From Deltaproteobacteria bacterium (lineage in GTDB: Bacteria; Desulfobacterota; Binatia; UBA9968): a stretch of DNA of 8,095 bases. The position numbers were made by a program, and so were the translations under genes. Positions 1-4,471 of the stretch are shown one piece after another (within the stretch, counting starts at the first letter, position 1; each line of letters opens with the position of its first letter). Under the pieces are notes generated by a model. That model searched no databases and was not told the DNA's origin. It worked only from the letters and a program-made list of their open reading frames with translations. The DNA lies in NCBI GenBank assembly GCA_016183075.1, contig JACPFH010000214.1, positions 1-8,095 of the forward strand, in the 5' to 3' direction.

Positions 1-95
1 AGAACCGACGGGGCGATCGGAAGGACGAGTTTTTCGGGGTCAAGCGCGAGTGTCTTGCGACAGTTACAGAGGAAAAGCCCCCAACTTACCGCCAT
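1..95 (-). CDS. N-terminus of a possible iron-sulfur (ferredoxin/HdrA-like) protein, cut by window edge
   Basis: The reverse strand is open from an ATG at 95-93 to the window edge and gives 31 complete codons: MAVSWGLFLCNCRKTLALDP, then EKLVLPIAPSV. The N-terminal hydrophobic strand followed by Cys10-x-Cys12 and a 'ldpekl' stretch resembles the start of Fe-S proteins of the heterodisulfide reductase A-like or 4Fe-4S ferredoxin type, which often begin with a strand and a Cys-containing loop. That family call is an inference from a short fragment. A purine-rich AGGGG lies 5 nt before the ATG and could act as ribosome binding site, but it overlaps a possible -10 box. The gene points the same way as the AOR cluster, so it could encode an electron-transfer partner. 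All three plus-strand frames across this stretch are also open for a while, so the call rests on the motif, not on openness. Confidence 0.5.
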   Translation of the reverse strand, partial: MAVSWGLFLCNCRKTLALDPEKLVLPIAPSV

Positions 96-102
96 GCTGG
101 CC

Positions 103-131
103 CCTATATCGCACGGGCACGGGCGAGTCAA
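103..131 (-). promoter_or_regulatory. Possible promoter of the left-edge gene, almost leaderless
   Basis: On the minus strand TTGACT (131-126) is followed after 17 nt by TATAGG (108-103). Only 7 nt separate the -10-like box from the ATG at 95, so transcription would start at or next to the start codon. The same bases also contain the AGGGG that could serve as ribosome binding site, so the two readings compete. This is a hexamer match only. Confidence 0.3.
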
Positions 132-272
132 CGGGGGAGGCGGCACCGCCTCGCAAGAAGAAGTTGAGGCGTCGTACAATTTAATTCCCAGCTTGGCCAA
201 TAGGGAGAAAGTTGGTCGATAAACTTCATCCTCGCCGGAGGAGGGCGAATATCAGAGTGGAAAGATAGAGAA

Positions 273-335
273 TTAAAGTTCGTTGAACTCTTCCGGAGAC
301 AAGCCGGCCTGTTCGATGACGATGGCTCTCAATGT
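273..335 (-). pseudogene. C-terminal remnant of a HicA (YcfA-type) mRNA interferase toxin
   Basis: Directly after the hicB stop, in another reading frame, the minus strand encodes TLRAIVIEQAGLSPEEFNEL and then TAA (275-273). This closely fits the conserved C-terminus of HicA toxins, whose usual end is like 'GTLRAIIRQAGLSxEEFLEL'. Nothing HicA-like comes before it. In that frame the upstream sequence runs back through hicB to a TGA stop without an ATG or GTG, and the double-stranded-RNA-binding fold with the catalytic His (G-S-H motif) is missing. HicA proteins are usually 60-85 residues, so about three quarters of the gene is absent. The simplest reading is an internal deletion that joined the 3' end of hicA to the end of hicB. 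No functional toxin can be made from it. Confidence 0.7.
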
Positions 336-336
336 C

Positions 337-567
337 TCAAAGCGACAGAAAGACTCTACCCTTCTCGGTTTTGTCGCTTGGCGGGATTTGTTTCCCTTCC
401 TCCAGAAGAACCTCGATCAGACCGGTTGCCAATTTTCTAAGATTGGCGAGGGCTTTTTCCGCGGTATCGCCAAAATCAGCGGTATGGTTCAATGTGGGTA
501 ACTTTGCGGTGACCTGTTTGGTTTTTAAGTCGGTCTCAAACTCTACCCGGTAGCTGCGCTGTAGCAT
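337..567 (-). CDS. hicB: HicB-family antitoxin, apparently orphaned
   Basis: The 76-residue product reads as a compact HicB domain: an N-terminal strand (SYRVEFETD, residues 5-13), a second strand ending in LPTLNHTADFGDT (about 23-35), then the helix AEKALANLRKLATGLIEVLL (36-55) and the EEGKQIPP turn (56-63). This matches the 'P-x-L...GdT...EAl.n' pattern of HicB proteins with a partial RNase H fold, which bind and block the HicA mRNA interferase and often repress their own promoter. The length suits the short HicB subfamily, which lacks a separate DNA-binding domain. No Shine-Dalgarno precedes the ATG (567-565), but a promoter-like pair lies just upstream. The toxin that should follow is reduced to a 20-residue tail, so the antitoxin is probably a relic, or acts on HicA toxins made elsewhere. 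The family call is firm; present function is uncertain. Confidence 0.82.
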   Translation of the reverse strand: MLQRSYRVEFETDLKTKQVTAKLPTLNHTADFGDTAEKALANLRKLATGLIEVLLEEGKQIPPSDKTEKGRVFLSL

Positions 568-577
568 ACGAAAAAAG

Positions 578-604
578 ATTATCCGCTAACGCACTTGATG
601 TCAA
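578..604 (-). promoter_or_regulatory. Candidate hicB promoter
   Basis: The minus strand carries a consensus TTGACA (604-599) and GATAAT (583-578, 5 of 6 consensus bases). The 15-nt spacer is shorter than ideal; an alternative -10, TAATCT, would give 17 nt. Transcription would begin only a few nt before the hicB ATG at 567, in line with the lack of an SD there. CGCTAAC (584-590) and GTTAGCG (629-635) form a 7-bp inverted repeat around the -35 box and could be an operator half-site pair, but 7 bp with a 38-nt spacing is weak evidence. Confidence 0.4.
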
Positions 605-660
605 ACTTATGGCGACGCTCCGGCATTTGTTAGCGTGTGCGATCGATTTTCCTGCGCAGC

Positions 661-680
661 TCGGAGACATGGGACTCCGA
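661..680. repeat. Small perfect inverted repeat (hairpin)
   Basis: TCGGAG (661-666) and CTCCGA (675-680) form a 6-bp perfect stem with an 8-nt loop, just downstream of the stop of the 59-aa gene. No U-rich run follows on the minus strand, so a classical Rho-independent terminator is not supported. It may mark the 3' end of that transcript. Confidence 0.35.
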
Positions 681-701
681 AATCACGTCTGCTCGTTGTG
701 G

Positions 702-881
702 TTACTTTGTCTTTGCGCGTAGCCGCTCGATGAGCGCTGTGACCTCCTGGAGGCGAGTGCGCACCTCTGCCTCCGCCTTGGTCATCTCCTCAGCAGGCGC
801 TCCTTTATCAACCGCGTCTTCGAAGGCCGTCACGGCGACGCCGAACACTTTCAGCAAACGGCGGGTTTCATCGGTCGGCAT
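702..881 (-). CDS. Small helical protein of unknown function (59 aa)
   Basis: The gene starts at ATG 881-879 and stops at TAA 704-702. A textbook AGGAG (891-887 on the minus strand) lies 5 nt before the ATG, which makes this a credible gene despite its size. The product begins MPTDETRRLLKVFGVAVTAF and continues with charged, heptad-like sequence, including EEMTKAEAEVRTRLQEVTAL and ending IERLRAKTK. It is rich in Glu, Lys, Arg and Ala, has one Pro near the middle (PAEE) and no Cys. This suggests two amphipathic helices, perhaps a helical hairpin or short coiled coil in the cytoplasm. There is no signal peptide or membrane segment. It follows aor on the same strand after 66 nt that hold a repeat-rich hairpin, so it may be the last gene of that operon or separately expressed. 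I do not recognise the family. Confidence 0.72.
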   Translation of the reverse strand: MPTDETRRLLKVFGVAVTAFEDAVDKGAPAEEMTKAEAEVRTRLQEVTALIERLRAKTK

Positions 882-891
882 GGCTTCTCCT

Positions 892-936
892 GTTCGAATA
901 GTTCAAGTCGTTCAAGCAGTTCAAGACGTTTTAAGC
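892..936. repeat. Five-copy 9-bp tandem array, GTTCAAGNN type
   Basis: Five consecutive 9-nt units are visible: GTTCGAATA (892), GTTCAAGTC (901), GTTCAAGCA (910), GTTCAAGAC (919) and GTTTTAAGC (928). The three central units share seven bases exactly, and the outer two are decayed. The array lies between the RBS of the 59-aa gene and the aor stop codon. Its units reappear in inverted orientation at 945-971, inside the aor 3' end. It is non-coding for the genes called here. Confidence 0.75.
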
Positions 937-971
937 CGTCAAACGAATTAAACGGTTTGAACGTTTTGAAC
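919..971. repeat. Long imperfect inverted repeat with the aor stop codon in its loop
   Basis: The arm 919-939 (GTTCAAGACGTT then TTAAGCCGT) pairs with 952-971 (ACGGTTTGAACGTTTTGAAC). The stem is about 20 bp with one bulged base and two positions that are G-T type pairs. The 12-nt loop (940-951) contains the aor stop codon TAA (950-948). In the mRNA the stem would form from the last five or six aor codons and the following spacer. No U-run follows, so it does not look like a standard terminator; a processing or 3'-protection element, or a mobile palindromic repeat, are alternatives. Confidence 0.7.
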
Positions 972-2771
972 TTCTGCGGGTAGTCCCAACTCTTTTAACT
1001 TCTTTTCCGGAATAAACCCATTTTCGTCCCATTCTCTTGCGCGGTAATACCCCTGGATCATCTCGCGCAGCTCGTTGACAGTTAAACCGACACCCTGGGC
1101 CACGCCGGTGGGAAGGGTTTCTCCCAAGAGCCGCGGCGGGAGCCAATCGTCCTGGGGCTGCCAGCCCTCACGCATGTTGAATAGCTTCTTGAGCGTGTTG
1201 ATGCGTTCACCGACCTGGCGCAGCTCAGCGTCAGAGCACGACCAGCCGGTGACCCGGCTTAGCAGGTCGGCAGCCTCGGCATAAAAGTCAGTGAAGCACT
1301 TGCGCAGGAACTTGCAGACGATCAGCGAGTCGAGGACCGCGCCAAAGTCTTCTGAGGCAGCGACGAGGGTGCCTCTGCCCGGGTCAGCACGGAAGCGATC
1401 CACCTGTGCGGAGAAATCGGCTTCGTAGGCCCCGGAGCGGTTGTGGCAGGCCCCGCGCGGGTTCACTGCGAGTCCCAGGGCCATCGTCTTCAGGCTCCGC
1501 GGCTCGTAACCGGGCAGTTCCAAACCCTTTACGTGCATGGCCCAGTAGGCGCTCTCGCCACCCACCTCTATCGCGGCCCGTCTTGAGCCTTCAGCCAGCA
1601 GGGCGCCAAGGCCGCTGCGCTCGGCAATGGCCGATATGGTTTTTAATAGGGCGCCCGCCTTTCCGAAACTGAGACCGAGGTCTTGGGCTTCGGGCAATAA
1701 TCCTTTGTCCGCGCACTCCATGGCCCAAGCGAGGGTGCCGCCGGTGCTGATCGTATCGAGGCCGTAGTGGTCGCAGAGCTGCGCGGCGCGGATGACCGAC
1801 TCCGGATCCTCAATGCCGCACAGCGGTCCTAAGGCGAACAATGTCTCGTATTCCAGGCGCTGCTCCGCTCCGGTTAGAGATTTGAACAGACGCTCGCAGC
1901 GTATCGTGCAGCAGGCGCAGCCGTGCCTGCGGCTGAAATTGTTTTCCGTGAGGCTTTCACCGCTCAGAGCCTCAGCGTGGTCGAAGGTCGGTTGCTGGAA
2001 GTTGCGCGTGGGCAAGGTCCCGAGGCGGTTGAAAAGAGCCAGATTGGCCACTGTGCCTATCTCGCGATACTTTGCGGTCAGCGTGCCCAAGCTGCGCTGC
2101 CTCATAGAATCCGCTATGGCTGCAACCCCGACCGGATCAGCCACACACACCGCGTCATGACCCCTCAGTGCTATCGCTTTTAGCTTTTTTGACCCCATCA
2201 CGGCGCCAACGCCACCGCGCCCGGCATGGCGGCCCTCGTTGCTGATGGTGGCGAAGCGGACCCGGTTTTCTCCGGCTCGGCCGATTGCTGCCACGCGAAC
2301 CGCCTCCTCTTGGAGTTCCGCACGGATTAGACTCTCCGTTTCCTTGGCGCTTTTTCCCCAGAGCTGGCCGCCATCCCTGATCTCAACCTTTCCATCATTG
2401 ACCAGCACGTATACCGGGGATGAGGCCCGGCCGGTGATTACCAGGGCGTCAAGGCCGGCACGTTTGAGTTCGAGGGCAAAGAAACTCGAGGACAGAGAGT
2501 CGGCGATAAAACCGGTCAACGGAGATTTGGTGACCACGGCAAACTTCGCCGTAGTGGTCAAGCCGGTACCAGCTAAGGGCGCGCTGGTGAAGATCAGCGG
2601 GTTGGCTGGCGAGAGGGGCTCAACTCCTGGCGGGGCGAAATCATAGAGCAGGCTCGTCCCGAGGCCAATACCGCCAAGGAAAGCCCGCAAGCGAGACTCT
2701 TCCAGCTCATGCCAGGAAGACTTTTGACCGGTCAGGTCGATGTGGAGCAGTCGGCCGTGAAAGCCGTACAT
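948..2771 (-). CDS. aor: Tungsten-type aldehyde:ferredoxin oxidoreductase
   Basis: The 607-residue length is close to that of the Pyrococcus furiosus enzyme (605). AORs oxidise aldehydes to carboxylic acids, or work in reverse, passing electrons to ferredoxin by means of a W-bispyranopterin and one [4Fe-4S] cluster. Domain 1 shows the hallmark N-terminus (GRLLHIDLTG, 6-15; FLGGIGLG, 31-38), TTAKFAVVTKSPLTG (73-87) and the pterin-binding AGRGGVGAVMGSKKLKAIA (183-201). Cluster ligands fit C285-x2-C288-x3-C292 plus C486 in DSLIVCKF. LELPGYEPRSLKTMALGL (417-434) and NPRGACHNRSGAY (437-449) are typical family motifs; E309 in EYET and H443 in GACH probably match the active-site Glu and His. The ATG (2771-2769) has a GGAGG 7 nt upstream, inside the end of the MobA-MoaD gene, showing tight coupling. 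The last residues (VQNVQTV) are encoded by repeat sequence and are unlike a conserved AOR tail. The substrate cannot be told; a FOR- or BamB-like relative is possible but less likely. Confidence 0.95.
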   Translation of the reverse strand: MYGFHGRLLHIDLTGQKSSWHELEESRLRAFLGGIGLGTSLLYDFAPPGVEPLSPANPLIFTSAPLAGTGLTTTAKFAVVTKSPLTGFIADSLSSSFFALELKRAGLDALVITGRASSPVYVLVNDGKVEIRDGGQLWGKSAKETESLIRAELQEEAVRVAAIGRAGENRVRFATISNEGRHAGRGGVGAVMGSKKLKAIALRGHDAVCVADPVGVAAIADSMRQRSLGTLTAKYREIGTVANLALFNRLGTLPTRNFQQPTFDHAEALSGESLTENNFSRRHGCACCTIRCERLFKSLTGAEQRLEYETLFALGPLCGIEDPESVIRAAQLCDHYGLDTISTGGTLAWAMECADKGLLPEAQDLGLSFGKAGALLKTISAIAERSGLGALLAEGSRRAAIEVGGESAYWAMHVKGLELPGYEPRSLKTMALGLAVNPRGACHNRSGAYEADFSAQVDRFRADPGRGTLVAASEDFGAVLDSLIVCKFLRKCFTDFYAEAADLLSRVTGWSCSDAELRQVGERINTLKKLFNMREGWQPQDDWLPPRLLGETLPTGVAQGVGLTVNELREMIQGYYRAREWDENGFIPEKKLKELGLPAEVQNVQTV

Positions 2772-2774
2772 GGC

Positions 2775-3695
2775 TTAGCCTCCGGCATCCGCTGAAACAA
2801 TAAAAATACTGTCGCCAGGATTGACCTTGATCCGTGAGTCTCGAACAAACTCTCTGCCGTTGATGTTGCAAGCGTTACCGCTCGTGAGGCTTCTTCTGTC
2901 CGGGGCGATCACAGGTCCCACCAGCATGGGGAGCCTCTCGGCCAGAGCCGAAAGGACATCAGCCAGGGTCGCCTGTTGAGGTAGCGCGAGTGAGACCTTG
3001 GCGGTCTTGGCGAGAAGCCGGGCGACGCTGAAGAGCTCTACCACGCAAGCCGCAGAGGTGTCCTGCGCGGCATTTCCGCCCCGGCGCAGCTCCTCCCAGC
3101 ATCTCAGGGCGTCTCGATATTCTTGTTCCGTGTTCATGTTCAGGAAGCTCAGACCATCCGGGTCAAGACGCTTGATCTCGTCTTCAGAGACTTCGCGAGT
3201 GCGAACTTTTTTGTAGAGATAAATAGGCCGAAGCTCGCTCCGTTCGAGTTGCTCTGCCAAAAACGGTACCACGCTTCGACGATAGACCGCGTGCAAAGGC
3301 TGAAAACGGCCCTGGCAGTAGGGCACGACTACATCGTAGTCCGAGATCTGCGACAAGAGATAGGTGATTAGCGAAAGATTGAGAAACGGGACATCGCACG
3401 AGGTGACAAAGGCAATTTCCGCCTTGGCGGCCCTGAGTCCATAGTAGATGCCGGCGACCGGCCCCTGATAGGCCACCTCATCGCGCACCAGCGTAACCGG
3501 TAGTGCCGGCAACTCCTGTTCGGGCGCAGCCACGACCACAATGTCGTGAAACAGACGTTTGAGCACGCCCGCGATATGGACGACCAGTGGTTCGCCGCCA
3601 AAGAGGAGCAGGGCTTTGGGCCGGCCCATTCGTGAGCTTTTCCCGCCAGCCAGGATGACAGCGGAAACATCGTCTCTCGCCTGTTCACTCTTCAC
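2775..3695 (-). CDS. MobA-MoaD fusion: pterin cofactor nucleotidyltransferase plus sulfur-carrier domain
   Basis: Residues 11-200 form a MobA-like nucleotidyltransferase: LAGGKSSRMGRPKALL (15-30, NTP-binding loop), GPVAGIYYGL (78-87), SCDVPF (99-104, metal-binding Asp101) and FLNMNTEQEY (184-193). Canonical MobA has GxDKALL; here it is GRPKALL. Residues about 217-306 form a MoaD/ThiS ubiquitin-like domain (VVELFSVARLL, then NINGREFVRD, PGDSIFIVSA) ending in the functional Gly-Gly (305-306). That end is thiocarboxylated to carry sulfur to molybdopterin synthase. A linker near 203-216 joins the two. The protein therefore combines two steps of Mo/W pterin cofactor assembly in the cytoplasm. The start is GTG (3695-3693), chosen because it sits just before the domain and no in-frame ATG lies nearby upstream; its SD is weak. 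The gene precedes aor by 3 nt, so it probably serves that enzyme. AOR cofactors usually lack a nucleotide, which makes the MobA half puzzling. Confidence 0.9.
   Translation of the reverse strand: MKSEQARDDVSAVILAGGKSSRMGRPKALLLFGGEPLVVHIAGVLKRLFHDIVVVAAPEQELPALPVTLVRDEVAYQGPVAGIYYGLRAAKAEIAFVTSCDVPFLNLSLITYLLSQISDYDVVVPYCQGRFQPLHAVYRRSVVPFLAEQLERSELRPIYLYKKVRTREVSEDEIKRLDPDGLSFLNMNTEQEYRDALRCWEELRRGGNAAQDTSAACVVELFSVARLLAKTAKVSLALPQQATLADVLSALAERLPMLVGPVIAPDRRSLTSGNACNINGREFVRDSRIKVNPGDSIFIVSADAGG
2779..2783 (-). promoter_or_regulatory. Shine-Dalgarno of aor, embedded in the Gly-Gly codons of moaD
   Basis: On the minus strand GGAGG lies 7 nt before the aor ATG. These bases are all of codon GGA and the first two of GGC, which encode the terminal diglycine of the MoaD domain. 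The stop TAA and three spacer bases follow. The arrangement predicts translational coupling of aor to the fusion gene. Confidence 0.85.
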
Positions 3696-3825
3696 TTGGG
3701 CGCCCCGTGTTTCTGAGAGGTTTTCCTTTGGACTTTTACACCCGGCGCAAGGGCGCAGGGACAGAAGCCGCTTTCTCTTCCCTTGTTCGACTGTTCGTGG
3801 AGCTGAACTAGATGTGATTGTGCAA

Positions 3826-3855
3826 AATATAGATCTCTAAGGTCGACATAGTCAA
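3826..3855 (-). promoter_or_regulatory. Sigma70-like promoter of the mobA-moaD/aor operon
   Basis: TTGACT (3855-3850) and TATATT (3831-3826) are separated by 18 nt on the minus strand, each one base from consensus. The site is between the stop of the 82-aa gene (3866) and the GTG at 3695, as expected for an operon promoter. The predicted start near 3819 would leave a leader of about 120 nt. I saw no recognisable molybdenum-cofactor riboswitch in the leader, though a covariance search would be needed to exclude one. Confidence 0.6.
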
Positions 3856-3865
3856 CAGGCCAGGC

Positions 3866-4114
3866 TCACCAGATCGTTCTCACCACCTCGTAATTTTGCT
3901 GCAAGAACGTCTTGGCCTTTTCCTGAACCTCTTGCCTGCTCGCGCCCGTGAAGCGGTGCGGAATTCCCGATTGGCCGAGCATCAGGCAGGTTTCGCTCAG
4001 CGTGCGATCGGCCACGAAGGAAAGGTAAGCCGCCCAGGCCTCTCCTTCCTGGACCGTCTTGATCTCGATGCGGGCAACTCCCTTTAAAGAAGGGAGCTGG
4101 ATGTCGAACTTCAT
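3866..4114 (-). CDS. Small conserved-looking protein of unknown function (82 aa)
   Basis: The product starts MKFDIQLPSLKGVARIEIKT, continues with VQEGEAWAAYLSFVADRTLS and ends FLQQNYEVVRTIW. The amino-acid make-up and alternating strand/helix pattern look like a real folded cytoplasmic domain: two N-terminal beta strands, a middle with one Cys (C43 in SETCLML), the turn GIPHRFTGAS (50-59) and a C-terminal amphipathic helix (RQEVQEKAKTFLQQNY). No signal peptide or membrane segment is seen. The ATG at 4114-4112 has no SD, but a CATAAT (4125-4120) lies 5 nt before it, so the transcript could be leaderless. The gene is divergent from the TetR-menFD operon and upstream of, but separately promoted from, the mobA-moaD/aor pair. 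I do not recognise the family and assign no function. Confidence 0.68.
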   Translation of the reverse strand: MKFDIQLPSLKGVARIEIKTVQEGEAWAAYLSFVADRTLSETCLMLGQSGIPHRFTGASRQEVQEKAKTFLQQNYEVVRTIW

Positions 4115-4373
4115 GGTTGATTATGGTCTGACGGAGGTGAATCTACACAATAGCGCCGAACAGCGCAATAATTTCTCGATGTGCGTTAGCCGCCGGCGCC
4201 AGTGGAATAAGCTCTCTCGACGGACCGACGACCGATGACCGACGACCGCCGTCATCTGTCTGCGGTCCGCGGTCGACCGATAGTTTCGTCCCATGAGCCG
4301 TACCGTTTGTGATCGGACGTCCGCAGCCTCGCTCGCGCTCCCCTCGGAGCTTTCTACTCAGGTCCTCAAACCA
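4115..4373. other. Divergent intergenic spacer without a gene
   Basis: No credible gene is seen between the 82-aa gene and the TetR promoter. The longest frame here (minus strand, 4427-4143) has Arg/Gly-rich, low-complexity translation and runs across the TetR operator. A plus-strand GGAGGTGA (4133-4140) looks like an SD but has no start codon after it. The spacer holds GACCG-rich repeats and short inverted repeats, described separately. Confidence 0.6.
4223..4250. repeat. Two-copy 14-bp tandem repeat, GACCGACGACCG core
   Basis: GACCGACGACCGAT (4223-4236) is followed directly by GACCGACGACCGCC (4237-4250), identical in the first 12 bases. The bases around it also pair with downstream sequence: CGGACCG (4221-4227) with CGGTCCG (4263-4269), and CGACCGC (4243-4249) with GCGGTCG (4269-4275). 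A perfect 10-bp palindrome, CGGTCGACCG, lies at 4270-4279. The GACCG/CGGTC units resemble half-sites of the TetR operator downstream, so extra regulator binding is possible but unproven. Confidence 0.6.
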
Positions 4374-4403
4374 TTGACAACGCGCCGGCGCTCCGGCTAT
4401 CGT
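4374..4403 (+). promoter_or_regulatory. Promoter of the tetR-menF-menD operon
   Basis: A consensus TTGACA (4374-4379) is followed after 18 nt by TATCGT (4398-4403). The TetR-type palindrome begins inside the -10 region, the normal place for a repressor that blocks RNA polymerase. The start would be near 4410, about 60 nt before the regulator gene. Confidence 0.6.
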
Positions 4404-4427
4404 ACCGACTGACCGGTCGGTCGGCAC
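4402..4427. promoter_or_regulatory. TetR-family operator palindrome
   Basis: The core CCGACTGACCGGTCGGTCGG (4405-4424) is a 20-bp inverted repeat with one mismatched pair. Adding flanks GT (4402-4403) and AC (4426-4427) extends it to 26 bp with two mismatched pairs. The half-site ACCGACCGGTCGGT-like symmetry is typical of operators in front of autoregulated TetR genes. It overlaps the predicted -10 box and transcription start, so binding would repress the operon. Confidence 0.8.
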
Positions 4428-4471
4428 AAGACCGCTTCTCGGTCGATCGATTCTCCCGAGGCTTGGTTGAC

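Noticed and set aside
1..222. Plus-strand open frame from the left edge to TAA at 220-222
   Set aside because: Its translation is Gly/Ser-rich and unlike any family, other plus frames are open too, and the minus strand gives a better motif (FLCNC) with a start and possible RBS.
230..250. Short CCTC/GAGG inverted repeat as terminator for the hic remnant
   Set aside because: The stem is only 4 bp and no U-run follows on either strand.
637..951. Plus-strand open frame (104 codons) over the 59-aa gene
   Set aside because: It runs through the 9-bp repeat array and is antisense to a gene with a perfect SD; its translation is Ser/Arg/Val-rich.
4133..4140. Strong SD-like GGAGGTGA on the plus strand
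   Set aside because: No ATG, GTG or TTG with an open frame follows at a usable distance.
4143..4427. Minus-strand open frame (94 codons) in the divergent spacer
   Set aside because: It starts inside the TetR operator, reads through the tandem repeats and has no SD or family resemblance.
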